From positions 1 through 17,549 of the forward strand of contig NW_020170645.1 in NCBI RefSeq assembly GCF_000524195.1: a stretch of 17,549 nt of DNA, read 5' to 3'. Of the stretch, positions 1 through 11,003 are shown in pieces (the first letter of the stretch is position 1; every line of letters begins with the position of its first letter). Below the pieces are notes generated by a model, which ran no database searches, was not told the origin of the DNA, and worked only from the letters and a program-made list of their open reading frames with translations. The DNA is from Echinococcus granulosus. Its lineage: Eukaryota > Platyhelminthes > Cestoda > Cyclophyllidea > Taeniidae. A program made the position numbers and the translations under genes.

Positions 1-120
1 CTCTTGCATTATAATCGTGTGCGAAAAGTTAATACCGTATAATGGAATTTTTTGAACAATTAATGCACTTGACACACTTATATGTGGCCTACCTACTCAA
101 AGTCATTTTTGCTTTTGCAG

Positions 121-140
121 GACCAAGCAGAAAGGAAAGG
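121..140 (+). CDS. Micro-exon (20 nt) of SH3-like-domain gene, first exon seen
   Basis: A pyrimidine-rich stretch ending TTTTGCAG precedes the exon and GTAGGC follows it. In phase 0 it reads DQAERK plus two bases (GG) of a Gly codon completed by the next exon. On its own a 20-nt exon would be unconvincing. The support comes from the chain: this exon and those at 654-663, 1048-1076, 1194-1227, 1414-1497, 1632-1874 and 1967-2086 add up to 540 nt with no stop until the terminal TGA. The peptide is charged and disorder-like. The gene must continue to the left, because no start codon or promoter is visible here. Confidence 0.7.
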
Positions 141-653
141 GTAGGCTTTTCATCCCTATTCCTTTGCGTTAGTACTTTCACTGCCAATCATATTTGATGT
201 GGGCAAATGTCAAAGGAAATGACAATGCACGTTAGTCTTGTTTGATGATCTTCCACCGAAACTGTACCGAAGAATAGGCGGTCAAAAGGGAATTGCAGCG
301 TCAACGCAATTGACTGCACAATGGACTCCACACGTTGGTGGATTCATGTGTGTCGAATTGTAGCTAAAAGTCCACACAAATCACCATCAAAACGTCTATT
401 ATTAGTGAATGTTGTAGGTGTGTAGTTGGTTGGAATAAAAACCACTTTGTTTTTAAGGGTGACGCATAAAAATAAAATCTCGCGGGTACTCTATCTGTTT
501 GAATGATTTTAAAAAGTTTACTAAGCATGGCTGTCTACTGCAAAGACTGATGAAATGTTTGTCGAGGGAACTTACTTCCCCAATTTATTTAAGGCTGATT
601 TCTACATCTTTCGTGTATTCATCATGTTATGTAATGGGAATTACTTGTTTTAG

Positions 654-663
654 GACACCGGAG
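654..663 (+). CDS. Micro-exon (10 nt) of SH3-like-domain gene
   Basis: The ten bases GACACCGGAG sit between the acceptor TTGTTTTAG and the strong donor GTATGT. The first base completes the Gly codon begun in exon 121-140, and the rest encodes Thr-Pro-Glu, ending in phase 0. Length is not a multiple of three, so including it alone would shift the frame and meet a stop in exon 1414-1497. Used together with the 29-nt exon at 1048-1076 it keeps the frame. Ten-nucleotide exons are rare but known in animals. The call rests on splice signals and frame closure, not on homology. Confidence 0.6.
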
Positions 664-1047
664 GTATGTTATTCTTGTGCCTAGACCTCACACATTAACA
701 GATGCTTAGAATTTCAGCGGTGTAAATGGTGCCTTCAGAGCCTTTCCATTGTAACGCTTCTTGTCTCCTCTGAAGTTGTGACAAGCCAAAGCCGTATAGC
801 AGATCACACTACTTACAAACGTAGGGAAGAGCTGGCGGCTATCAACCTGTTCCAAAGGCCACGCCAGTGAGCGAGGACTTAAATACCCGCGTAGTTAAAC
901 AAAGCATCAAATCACCACGTTACTGTGACAACAGATACAATAAGAAATGAGTCGACATTTTTACAAACTAGTTAGCTATCTTGTCATGAGGTAGGTAGTC
1001 CGTAGAAGTAATCTGACTGCCTGCCTGCCTTTGGATAGCCTCTTCAG

Positions 1048-1076
1048 GACGCCTCCCCAAAGCCTGGAGCAGCGCC
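1048..1076 (+). CDS. Micro-exon (29 nt) of SH3-like-domain gene
   Basis: The acceptor is GCCTCTTCAG and the donor GTAAGC. It reads DASPKPGAA plus the first two bases of a Pro codon completed by exon 1194-1227. The Pro/Ala-rich composition continues smoothly into the next exon (PSEKAAPAVSPT), which is independent support for the join. Like the 10-nt exon it breaks the frame alone, and the two together add exactly 13 codons (39 nt). They could therefore be a jointly included or skipped cassette within a flexible linker. Confidence 0.65.
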
Positions 1077-1193
1077 GTAAGCCCTCAACGATAACTTGGG
1101 AACTCCTCCACCTAACGTTCGGTTAATGCTTCATGAACCTGCCAATGCATGTAACCTCTTAAAGTGGGAATGATATCCATTTTTCTTCCTCAG

Positions 1194-1227
1194 CTCGGAA
1201 AAGGCTGCACCAGCAGTGTCGCCAACG
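1194..1227 (+). CDS. Micro-exon (34 nt) of SH3-like-domain gene
   Basis: The acceptor follows a pyrimidine run (CCATTTTTCTTCCTCAG) and the donor is GTAAAT. The first base completes a Pro codon (or a Gly codon if the two preceding micro-exons are skipped, giving Gly-Ser-Glu-Lys). The remaining 33 nt read SEKAAPAVSPT and end in phase 0. With the three earlier micro-exons it makes a 31-residue Pro/Ala/Lys/Glu-rich linker. The neighbouring open frame that continues past 1227 is intron read-through. Confidence 0.75.
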
Positions 1228-1413
1228 GTAAATTTTATTGCTTCTTTGTTAAATTGTTGTCAATGTCATTTAAAGGGTATTTTTGTTCGAAAAGTGCTGG
1301 ATGGAGCTTAAAATTTATCGCTAATTTTTTACTGAGCTCGGCATCTCACTTTTCTCCGCTAAGTGGAATTTAAGCCTTTCAAATGGTCTGCATTATCTCT
1401 CCAACCTTTTCAG

Positions 1414-1497
1414 CAGGAACTCTCAACTAGAAGGGTCGTGTGGTTGATGATTAAGAACATACCCGAGGCAGAGCAAACAATATCGCTGGAATTTAAG
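1414..1497 (+). CDS. Exon (84 nt) of SH3-like-domain gene
   Basis: The acceptor lies in CCTTTTCAGCAG and the donor is AAG|GTACAA. It reads QELSTRRVVWLMIKNIPEAE followed by QTISLEFK, 28 codons, phase 0 at both ends. The acceptor is a CAGCAG tandem (NAGNAG), so either CAG could be used, adding or dropping one Gln at the exon start. The peptide changes from disordered linker to alternating hydrophobic residues (VVWLMI, TISLEF), suggesting that a folded region begins here. I recognise no named domain in this exon. Confidence 0.8.
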
Positions 1498-1631
1498 GTA
1501 CAAACATATTTGAAAGTATGAAATTTACAAATGTTTGTGAATACGCTCTTTTCGATTAGGTCAATCCCTTATTTGCATGCCGGACTTGTCTTTGTGCATA
1601 AAAAGTGACTTAATTTTAATTTCTGCGGCAG

Positions 1632-1874
1632 AACAATGATATCGTGCGGTGGTTGGATTTTGATCCAAAGCACCTTGAAAGCGAGCCTGCTTCTCTGCCC
1701 GTGGATAGATATCTTGAGTGCGAAACGTGGTCAGGGAAGCCAGTGGTTGTGCCCAGTGAGTACGCGCGCCGTATCAGCTCCACCCTTGAGCTGGCCCAGG
1801 TGCTGCAGCGTAGGCCACGAGCCGAGGTCATTGAGGACTTTGTCGGCACCGGAGATGACGATCTCTCCGTTGGG
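1632..1874 (+). CDS. Exon (243 nt) with first half of SH3-like C-terminal domain
   Basis: The acceptor is TTCTGCGGCAG and the donor GTAATT; there are 81 open codons, phase 0 at both ends. It starts NNDIVRWLDFDPKHLESEP, passes through ETWSGKPVVVPSEYARRI and STLELAQVLQRRP, and ends RAEVIEDFVGTGDDDLSVG. The last part matches the opening of an SH3 fold: RAEVIEDF for the ALYDY strand, then an acidic RT-loop (GDDDLS), then the start of the 'DELSF..GD.I' strand completed in the next exon. An alternative is a CABIT-like beta domain, where a '.P..Y....' strand, an 'ELaqvL..P' helix and a final hydrophobic strand occur in a similar order. G+C is clearly higher than in the introns. Overlapping ORFs on both strands here are shadows of this exon. 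Confidence 0.85.
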
Positions 1875-1966
1875 GTAATTTTCAACACCGATAATAGAAT
1901 AGCCCTGTTTAACCCCTATTTTCCACATTAACTTTCATTATATTTGATTGACGTGCTGTCTTTAAG

Positions 1967-2086
1967 GCTGGTGAAGTGATCTACCTCCTGTTCGAATGTG
2001 ACAGTACCTACTTTATGGCAATGAACAAGGGTTTGACACGTGGAAGAGTGCCGAAAAGTGTGCTCAATGTTCTCGTTGCGCCTTGA
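1967..2086 (+). CDS. Terminal exon with second half of SH3-like domain and stop codon
   Basis: The acceptor is GCTGTCTTTAAG after a 92-nt intron; 39 codons then TGA at 2084-2086. It begins AGEVIYLLFECDSTYFMAMN and ends with GLTRGRVPKSVLNVLVAP. Joined in phase 0 to the previous exon it gives DDDLSVG-AGEVIYLL, the usual SH3 'DELSF-KAGDVI.LL' pattern. The end GRVPKSVLNVL corresponds to the 'G.iPsNYV..L' strand. The signature Trp after the n-Src loop is not obvious (STYFMAM instead of WW.A), and Tyr of PSNY is replaced, so ligand binding may be atypical. The SH3-like segment covers about residues 121-177 of the 179 visible. I cannot name the parent protein. SH3 domains usually bind Pro-rich peptides in adaptor or cytoskeletal proteins, but that is family knowledge, not shown here. 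Confidence 0.85.
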   Translation, partial: AGEVIYLLFECDSTYFMAMNKGLTRGRVPKSVLNVLVAP

Positions 2087-2197
2087 TGTCCACCCATCGG
2101 CTCTGCCTCTATTTCAAACATTACCCCCTCTATCTGTGTGAACTTCACAACACATATTTAATGACATATTTTTCCGTTAAACTAAGTATTCATCGTA

Positions 2198-2203
2198 AAT
2201 AAA
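2198..2203 (+). terminator. Poly(A) signal of SH3-like-domain gene
   Basis: AATAAA lies 112 nt after the TGA, following a short A+T-rich 3' UTR. Cleavage would be expected roughly 10-30 nt downstream, near 2215-2235. Position and spacing agree with the 2084-2086 stop being the real end of the gene. Confidence 0.7.
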
Positions 2204-2482
2204 CCTTTCTATCACCTCCAAAGAGTTAGCTTTCCACCTCATTGCTCTTGTCTATGAATTCGAATCATCAAGGCAGGAATAAAAAGGAAAAAAGACGAAA
2301 TTTGCAGATACAGTACTTTAAGTTGCCATTCACTTTATTCCCAGTACATATGATGCCATAGCAAGTTTTTCTAATGCTTCTATGAGAGCTTGACTTTTTA
2401 CTTTTTTAAGCAATCATTTGCTCTTGGGAAGATGGCGGTGGTGGTGCAAATTGTTTCCTCACTAAGGCGCCTGTCCGTATCC

Positions 2483-2512
2483 GTGTGTGTGTGTGTGTGT
2501 ATATATATATAT
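2483..2512. repeat. Compound microsatellite (GT)9(AT)6
   Basis: Nine GT units (2483-2500) run directly into six AT units (2501-2512), followed by GTATGGATATAG. It is a simple dinucleotide repeat of the slippage type, with no gene attached. Confidence 0.95.
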
Positions 2513-5400
2513 GTATGGATATAGGTGGTGAAAAGGCCAATTCGCCATTTCACTGTAGGGGTAATTGGGACAACTCTGGGAGTGTAGATTTACAGTTCTT
2601 GACTTGGTTAAAAATGATTGTAGTCGTCACATTTTCCCTCACATCACTCCACCCACCTGTGGTCTTGAGCTATTATTTCTGTATACACACACGGTAGTCT
2701 TGTAGAATGCCATCACCACCTAGCGGGTGTGTGCTTCACTTGAAAAAAAAAAATTAACTCCAAGCAGTGCCACTTAAACCTTGGGAGGGTAGCTAATTTC
2801 CCTTCAAAGTGCATCCATTGATAATTCGTTGAAAGAACTACCATATGCATCAAATTATGGGGATAGTAGTTACAAAGTGGAGGTCTGGCCAAGTTCCAAT
2901 GCAATCCATCATTCGGCAGAAGCGTCTTGCCGTACATTTGTGCCTTTACGACGACATAAGGCTTTGCATTTCCCATTAAGTAAATTTTCCACCTTTATAA
3001 TAAGTAAGCCTCATGCTCTGGCATTTTACTCTACAGGGGCGGTATTTTGATGGAATTAATGAATTTGTGTAGTAACATGGTGCTTCGTTTGGCTGCGTAT
3101 TCAACTACACAGGCACTTCAGCCTCCGGAGGTCGTTCTCTTGCATTACGGTATAACCTTCAGTCTGTATTAATAACCTCCATGTCCTTCCGTAAATGGCA
3201 TGTTCTCCTATGCCACTTTGGTTTATTACGACTGCATCTGGAAGCACTGGAATTTATCTACAGTATGTTTAAACCTTTATACAAAATCAAATTGTAGCAC
3301 CTTGCCTCCTCTCCGGAGTCGCCTCTGACGAAGCACATAAACCTTACCCTCGCAATAAATACGTTGACAGAACAAGTAACCTTCTCAGATGCAAAACTGA
3401 TGATTTTTAGCTGTCATCAGAGATCAGGTAATAAGTGTGGTTCAACTCGCTAAACTCAATGCAAAGCCCAACAAAGCATTTTGTCACTGAGGCAGCTCTG
3501 AATGAGTGGAGCTGATGTGAGTCAACTTACTTCACATTCCATTATGGCTTTTTTAAGTAAAAGTACTTACTACGACACGCCCTGGTTCGATTAAATGTTA
3601 ATCTTTAAAATGGAGAAAGCTATTATGCCGAATGTGGATGTACCTCCAATAACGACATTTTAACAGGTGGGAGTCAAAGCAGTTGTCCATCCCACATCCC
3701 TTTCACACTCTCACTTGAAGTTTCTTTAAACGAAAAGAAATATATACGAAAAGTTTAGGTGATTAGTAAGTTGTTGAATCTATAATGGTAATGTCATTGC
3801 CTTTATGGAACACATTCGGTGTGGTAACCTCTTCCCTGGCTATGGGCGCGCATTTACGACTGACGACTATGCACCGCCATGGAAGCCCTGGTAACTCCAC
3901 AGAAGTGTCATTTTTCATAATGACCTTCCACAGAGAGAGAAAAGGATGCCTATCCTCTACCGTCATTGTAATTTTAAAATGTAATGTGACCGTAGGGACA
4001 AATCCTTTCTTCATCTTTCTACAACATTAGCCTCAATTACAAATGCACCAAGTAGGCCTCTATTTTAAACAATGGTCCACTTTTGAAGTAATTCAGGCTG
4101 TACTGTCCCCCTCTACTGCAGGCAATGACTAATGCGAAATGCTAGACAGCTTCTGTGGTTAGTGAGGATGTCCGGTGAGGTCACTTAATGGCCGCTAAGG
4201 TGATGGATCCGCTACCCCGACCTGAAAAGCAGTAGCAATGCGGGTGTTAGAGGATTGTATGCGAAAATGCACTAGAGGGAGGTGAAGAGGCCCGGTCATT
4301 GTGTAATTGTGGTTAAAGCAGGTAATGGCACTGACAACATCAAACTTAAGTTATTGAGAAGATCGAGGTGCTTCGGCCACAACTCAGCTATGACACTACA
4401 CGTGGTGCATTTTCTCCAAACCAATTTTATTCGTTGTAATAGCACAAAAAGAAATGATTTTAAATCCACTTTTGGCAGTGTCTTCGACCAGTTTGCTCTA
4501 CCTCTTAAGAAGAAGGGAAAGGTTTTAAAGACTGATGGTACTAACCGCGCAGTGTCAAGGTGTTCTAATACCTAATGCAATGTTATCTATCACTCGAGGT
4601 CAAATGGGTCAAGTGCTCGTAAATTACACATCACAAAGGCGCATTCGGGAATCCCACCAGCATTGGTTGCCCCGTGTGTCGGTGTTGTGTGGAGAGGTAG
4701 ACGATTGTCAAAGTAGCTGTCAAACGGGAAAGCAATGAGGGAAAGAACATTTCTCTGTTAAGCAGCTTTGCGTAGACAAATGTAAGAGTTGTTTTGGGTT
4801 GCCACAATGGCCGGAATAGCCGTCCAGGAAATCTATTCACCACAAGATTTGTCACCTCACCAGGCTGTGAATCAGAAAAGGCGCTCGAAACCGTAATCCT
4901 CAATCAGCAAAGTCTCAAAGTAGTGACCCTCAAGTTTTAGACTACTGCACAATAGGAAGGACGAAGCATTGGCTCATGGTCAGACTTGGCCTTCGGAATG
5001 GTCGTAGCCACTCTGTTGGAAAAACACAATTTAAAATTGAGACACGCCGTGCCGCACGTTCCATTTATAACTTCGATGCAACGGAATCGGCATATTTAAG
5101 GTTGAGGCATTTCCATCACTCCTTAGTAAAGATTGGGGAAGCATCTTGCCCAATTATCACATCTTCCTCTCAATCCATCCTGTGTCCATTCTACAACCAT
5201 TTCATCTACCCTTTCCACCACTAAGTATTCAGCGCAGTGTTGCAATTTCACCTTTGTATGCAAAACTGATACAAAACAGTGCATTGTTAAGTGGTGAAAA
5301 AAAATAATTTTGGGAGTAGAATGGTTTTAGCAGTGACAAACATGATTGCTCCTTCAAAGTAAAGGCGCCTAACTGAGAACGTCGTTTCGCCTACTTCAAA
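2513..5400. other. No supported gene; A+T-leaning intergenic or intronic DNA
   Basis: Open frames of 60-97 codons occur on both strands (for example 2713-2976 minus, 3763-4014 minus, 4282-4575 plus, 4631-4903 minus). They overlap one another, lack recognisable domains and have no consistent splice signals. An A run lies at about 2742-2752. A perfect 7-bp stem (CTGATGA/TCATCAG, 10-nt loop) sits at 3397-3420. An open segment without ATG, about 3287-3410 plus, contains LLSGVASDEAHKPYPRNKY and is the most protein-like piece, but nothing else supports it. Confidence 0.5.
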
Positions 5401-8240
5401 TGATCGTATTGTGTGCAAATCTTGAATAGCCAATCACATGAGGCCTGTACTCAAATCAATTTCAGTAGCGTTATTTGCTCTGCTTTCACACAAGTAAGCC
5501 TCGTTATCGACTTGACGCAGCAGAGATTAGTTAGTTTGCTTAGAGTGAGATGCACAAAGCAGAGAGATCATAATGAGAGAAATGCAAGATAACTTGGAGA
5601 GCAATGTAGACCACATTCTTACACTTCGTGAGTATGATTGGTGGAAGATTTGGCTGCAATGCTAGTGGTTACTGCGCAAGCAGAGTGCTTGAAAGCGAAA
5701 ACAATGGCGGAGGATGGTATGTGCAGAATGGTGGGAGCTAAGGCAATTGAGTACAAAATTAGGAAGTGATGAAGAGCTGCTTAAGGTCAATCGTTAAAAT
5801 TAATGAGTTGTCAACCTACTTATCCTGCACGTTTAGCATTGTGCTAATCGGGAGAAGATACGTGTGCAAGGGAACAAGACCCTGTTTATCTCTCGCACTA
5901 GATAGGCGTGCAAAGAAGCACGCTGGGCAGGTGGCCTTTTTTTAGTCAACACACTCACCTGCAGTGTGCGTGCATCCAATGATTGGCCAATGCAGCCTAG
6001 ACTGGACTGATTTAGTCGGTGGGCATAATCAAGCTTACCTACCAGTGTCATCTAATATATCTTGGACTCAGAATGCCTGATAGGGCACTCAAATCCCAGC
6101 TGAAGCTATATCTGTTAATCAGGGGGAAATGACTGATTAAGAGGCGGTTCTTGCATGGTTCCCACAAGCGACCACGAGAGAGGAAACTTCTTGGGTGTTG
6201 AACGCTAATGGTTTGTATAGGGATTAAAGACTACTGTGTCAGTATGCTTTCCCTCCTTCGACATCTCAAGTTTCTCCGTTCACTTTCTATGCCCACATAT
6301 GTGTGCGTCATTTTGTTTTCGTACGCTTTCTGTTTTTTTTTTTCCGACTGTCTGCTCTCCTGTTCATCAATATTCGCTTATCATCGAGCATATCTCCATA
6401 CATCGTTTTTGCCGATAACATAATTCGAATATGTTAACTGGGGAAATCACTTGCCTTTGAACCCACTCGTCACTCAGTGGGGCATACCTGAGTCTTTCAG
6501 AAGTGCCAGTTAAGCTTCAGGGCAAAAATGGAACTTGTAGGACATTTTGAGAAAGATATGCGTTAAATGGCTGCACTCCAACGGACATTTTACGAAATCA
6601 TCGCGGACTAGCTTAGTAGTATCGACAAGGGACGAAAGGGTAAGGATCTGTGTGGTAATAAACGCCTTATTGCACTCCACAATATGAGCATGAGGTAGAA
6701 AACTGATTCCATTTCCTTCATTTTCATCCTGTTTCAGGGACGGGGTGGGATTACTACCTTATTTTAGTCGAGACCGATGCTTATCACTGAAAGGCATACC
6801 TATCTAATGCCGCATGGGCATGATATTTGCCGCTGGTAGCTGTAGCAGAGAACTTAATCATTCCTGCCCTTCACATCTTCTCCACATGCGACACAATTGC
6901 TTATGGTTGAGCAATGTGTAATGGTTACTGTTACTACCGTTAGATTGCGGGTGTTGTGTTCGGATATGAGGCCGTGTCAGCATGACCTATTGAAGCTAGC
7001 GGTGGCTTGTTCCCTTACAAAGACTGGCCACTCCTACGTCAAATCTCTTCATGAGCGCCATGACAAATTCAAAAATCGAGTCGAAGTCTCTGGGCTGACT
7101 CTTATCAATCAACCTAATGGCCGATATTTAACAGTATCTCTTTTTCGAGTACTCTTGTAATCCCTTGATCGGGACTGGGAGGAGTTTGAAGGGATTGTCG
7201 TCCTCTTGTGCGTCACTCGCACTCCAGCACATTCCATTCATGCTGTGATCGTGGTAGAACGAAATAAAATAGTATTACAGGGACAAAGCTTTGCAGGTTT
7301 CTAGTGCCTTTGTGCTGTTTCAATACCTTTTCCTTAGACCCGATAACACATTGGGGCAAGAGCATTCACAGTGTGTAGTTAGTAATTGCCCCGTTGAAAA
7401 TAGGTCACATAAGCCAAATCCATTAACCACTGCTTAGATGATAAAGCATGACAAATGTCGCATCTAATTGTGCTGCATCCCATCCCAGAGGTCTTTTGGA
7501 TAGTTGAAGACGACAGGGAATTGTCACATGATCAAGAGTTGGGAGTGGCTTCATGACCTACCTATTTTATTCAAATAATTCGTACCTTTAACCACAGAAG
7601 CAGCAATCAGATAATTGTTTGACTGTATTTTAGTGCTTTCCAACGAGCTGCCCCAACTTACCTCCTATGAATGCATACTCAGCTACGTGCTACACGAGTA
7701 AGCATGCGCACAATGAAAGATGAGTTTGTGCACCTACTCTTGTTCCCTTTATCCTGGTCAGTGTTCCCAGTGTGGGTGAATTTCCGGTTAGTTTATTTAG
7801 TGTTCCCTATTCTTTTAAGATTGTGGTTCTAGTTGAGGAGTATCATTTTCGATGAGAGTTGAGAACCCTCTGGTTAAAGACCAAATAGCGTTGACATTTG
7901 GGCAATGAAGACGTGGAAAAAACAAATATTCAGGTTCCATCGTTTTACTGACTTTTCAAATGATGTACCTGTCGGATGTATAAGGGCTATGCATTCATCT
8001 CCTTTCTTGATAGATAGAGGTAATGGAATGGTTATTGCGTAATTTGCTGATTAAAATAGTACAGAAAGACTTCTGTAGTTACTATATTTGCTATAAACTA
8101 TACTGAAATTAGCTGTTTATTCAAATTTTAGCCTTAATTAAGGGATGTATAGATTGTATGTTAGGCATAAGTGTTTCTCAAGCAAACAAGCCTGACTGCA
8201 GCCCAACGATGGGAGCAAAAATTTGTTGTTACGTCGGTCA
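5401..8240. other. No supported gene
   Basis: I found no recognisable coding, RNA or mobile-element signature. The stretch at 6230-6420 is pyrimidine-rich with a T run near 6332-6344, which creates two overlapping Leu/Ser/Cys/Phe-rich ORFs with no credible features. Open frames at 5833-6051 (minus) and 6897-7160 (plus) are short and unrecognised. The rest is A+T-rich and stop-dense in all frames. Confidence 0.5.
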
Positions 8241-11003
8241 TTGCACTCATCTACGCCTGATTCGGTGACTGATAAATAATAAGTAGGCTGGCAGATAAAT
8301 GGGAAGGGAGATGGACAGATAGGTAGATAGTGCCTTAAAAAGATCCAGTGTTTCCAAACTTATTGCTACATTTAAGGGAGAAGGGGTTAAATACTTGCTG
8401 CTGAAACAAAAGGGAGTAGTAGTTGGAAATGCGACGGCCGCCCTCCTAATTTCTTCTTCTATGCCTACTACAGTTTGTAACATATATTATGCATGCTGGC
8501 TGCTCCTTTACAGTTATGCTGCCCCTCCCGATTTATCTCATTTACTTTTAACATCACATCTCTTTCCACCGCTGCATCCACATTATACACTTTCTCTGCC
8601 CATTTTTTATTCTCCATTCCAATGCCTTTCAATTTTGTTTGCTTTTCTATCGTTGCGTCTGTGCGTAATCCAGTCTCTGATTATGATTGAGTACTTTGGT
8701 TTAAACTCTTAAATGCTTTATTTTGGCATTGGCTAATTACCAGTTGATCGAGGTGCACTAAGGTCTCTTTGCAATCTCCTGAATCAAGATCCGTTCCGAC
8801 GTCGTTGATTTGGAGGATGTTTCTCCAGACACGAGCACCACCCACAACATGTGAAGTGCCCTCATTTAACTCACTCCACTAGTAGTAATTGACTGCATGA
8901 CATTTGTCACATTCTCCTGAAGTAGACCTGGAACGAAGCAGCTTGGGTCTGGCCTCTTCCATTCGCAAAGCACAACATATCCCATAAGTTGACACTGGCG
9001 GCTAGCTTATGTCCCGTTGGAAAAGAGCTGTAGCTCGTAAAGGGGATTGATATACCTGACAAAAGATGACACTTAAAGGAGTATTCCACAATTCGGTATG
9101 AGTCGTTCTGTCAACTCCATATTTCTTATTGCCTACCATCAGTGTTCTCCCTCGCCACGTTCGCGGTGCTACGATTTAAAAGATCAAAGTTTGAACTTCA
9201 TTTGGAAAGGGCCATCAAAAAGGGAAATATACATATCAAAATTGCACTTTCTCATCTTGAAAGGGAAGATGCGTAGCATCAAAGTGGATGCATAATCTGC
9301 CACGCAACTTCGTCACACCACAGGTCATGTGTCAACCACATGTGCAGAATGAGACATTCTTCAGGCCAGTGGAATGTTCACGGAAATGACTGCCTTTGCC
9401 GCAATACACTGCGGTTCACTGTCAGAAGGCCACGACCGAGGTTCTGACTCTCACCCACGTACAGATGTGCAATCCTCGTTGTAGTCCTAACAACAGCAAG
9501 AAGAAGAGTCTCCTACTCACCCACTATGCAAACCATCACGGTATGCACTGCGATGGAAGTCTTCGGTGTGCATGAATATTCCTGCATTAGCTGCTTGGTC
9601 CATGTTTGCGAGAAATTTGATGCATCATTACGCGTCGCCACATGCGCATGTACGCCGCACCACAATCGTCTACCATCCTCATTACCGCTGTTTCATCTAA
9701 ACCGAGAAATGACAAGCGCACCATCAACAGGCACTGGTCAAGGCTAACAATTAGCTCCTAATGGTGCAAGTCGAATGCTACATACAATAGAGGCTCCATT
9801 TTGAATTGAATACCAACTCAGTGAAGAAAATGGAGCAGTGAAGCAGATTGTTTACTCCTAATCATGCACACATCTGATCACCGCTATGGCAGGAATTACT
9901 TCCATGTTTAAATCCACTTACTTCAAGTACATCCTTTAATGGCATCACAGTGCGATGCTTGTCTGCATTTCTGTCTACTTCGTCATCATTTTAATCGCAT
10001 CGTCACTCCTTCTGATGGCAATTGGGGATAAGGAAATGCCGTCAGCGTGGAAGGCATTTACGATTCATTCTAGAGATGACGTTTGATGTAATGTGTAACA
10101 TTTCTTGAAGTCGAATAGCCCTACACTTCTATAGCATCTCGCGTTGCCGTCCTTTCGCTGTATGATCTGATGATAAACCCTTCTTCTTCCCCCTCCTCCT
10201 TCTGCGTTCAAGCATCTCAATGTGCAGTCAGTGAAGCTGCAAAGGGGTCTCTCGTAGACTCAAACTTCGACCTTGTTGTCGTCTATCCATATCTCTCTCT
10301 GCTACCGACTTCCTCTGCATTCTAGCGGTTCTTTTGCTTGCTCTCATTGCTTCGTTACAAATTAATCACTCGTTGTCTGTTTCCCCGCATAGAATAGTGT
10401 AAACTAAGGCTGAGCGATATGACAAATTGTTTTCCGACTCACACGAATTGGCATTTTCAGAGTTTCAATGCTTACACTGCAGAGAATAAATCACAACAAT
10501 AGATAAAAACGGTCTTTATACAAACGGACAAAGTCGTGCAAGGAAGGAGACGTGGATCTCTGTTGACACGGTCATCAAACAATAAATACGCCTTGAAATT
10601 GGAACAAGATCATCCTTTGAAGTGATCATAAACTGTGGCAGCAAGGGGAAGCATGCTCGAAATTCTGCTTTAGAAGCATGCCCAAGCTTAAATGGAAAGC
10701 TTAAACACGAAGGTGTTTGTGGAATTGCAGACACGTTAAAGAATATTTAACAGTGCCCAAGTATCGACATCATCTTCTTGTCACACCCCCAACTTGGCAA
10801 CTTCTGGTAGCACCATCGAAGCTCTTGTTGGTTGCACTTCCATCCCTTCTTTGCGTTCAACTCTCCCATAAAAATACTTCGGCTTAGGCTGATCTCCTGC
10901 TTACATGCCAATCATTCTACTTCATAACTATTATTAGGGATACGGAATGAAATGTTCTCCATGCATTTGCACACCAGGATTGTGATAATTCACCCTAGAT
11001 ATT
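8241..11003. other. No supported gene; pyrimidine-rich tracts
   Basis: At 8480-8690 the + strand is C/T-rich and yields long but low-complexity frames (Leu/Ser/Phe/Tyr), so I do not call them. Degenerate GATA-like units lie near 8310-8335. At 9300-9760 G+C is somewhat higher and a 73-codon plus ORF (9526-9747) contains several Cys and His, but no domain pattern or splice support is visible. Another C/T-rich tract spans about 10140-10330. The 72-codon minus ORF at 10516-10734 is unrecognised. Confidence 0.45.

Noticed and set aside
499..684. 61-codon plus ORF covering the 10-nt micro-exon
   Set aside because: It is intronic. Only 654-663 within it is used in the frame-closing splice chain, and in a different frame context.
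1616..1928. Two minus ORFs and an alternate-frame plus ORF
   Set aside because: All overlap the spliced 243-nt exon, whose frame joins neatly to both neighbours; the others are shadows.
6208..6423. Two overlapping Cys/Phe/Ser-rich plus ORFs that look like membrane peptides
   Set aside because: Both arise from the same pyrimidine-rich stretch with a T run; hydrophobicity is a by-product of T-rich codons.
8395..8712. 105-codon plus ORF with Leu/Ser/Tyr-rich content
   Set aside because: It lies in a C/T-rich tract that suppresses stops in two frames at once (8493-8690 also open). Composition reflects base bias, with no domain or splice support.
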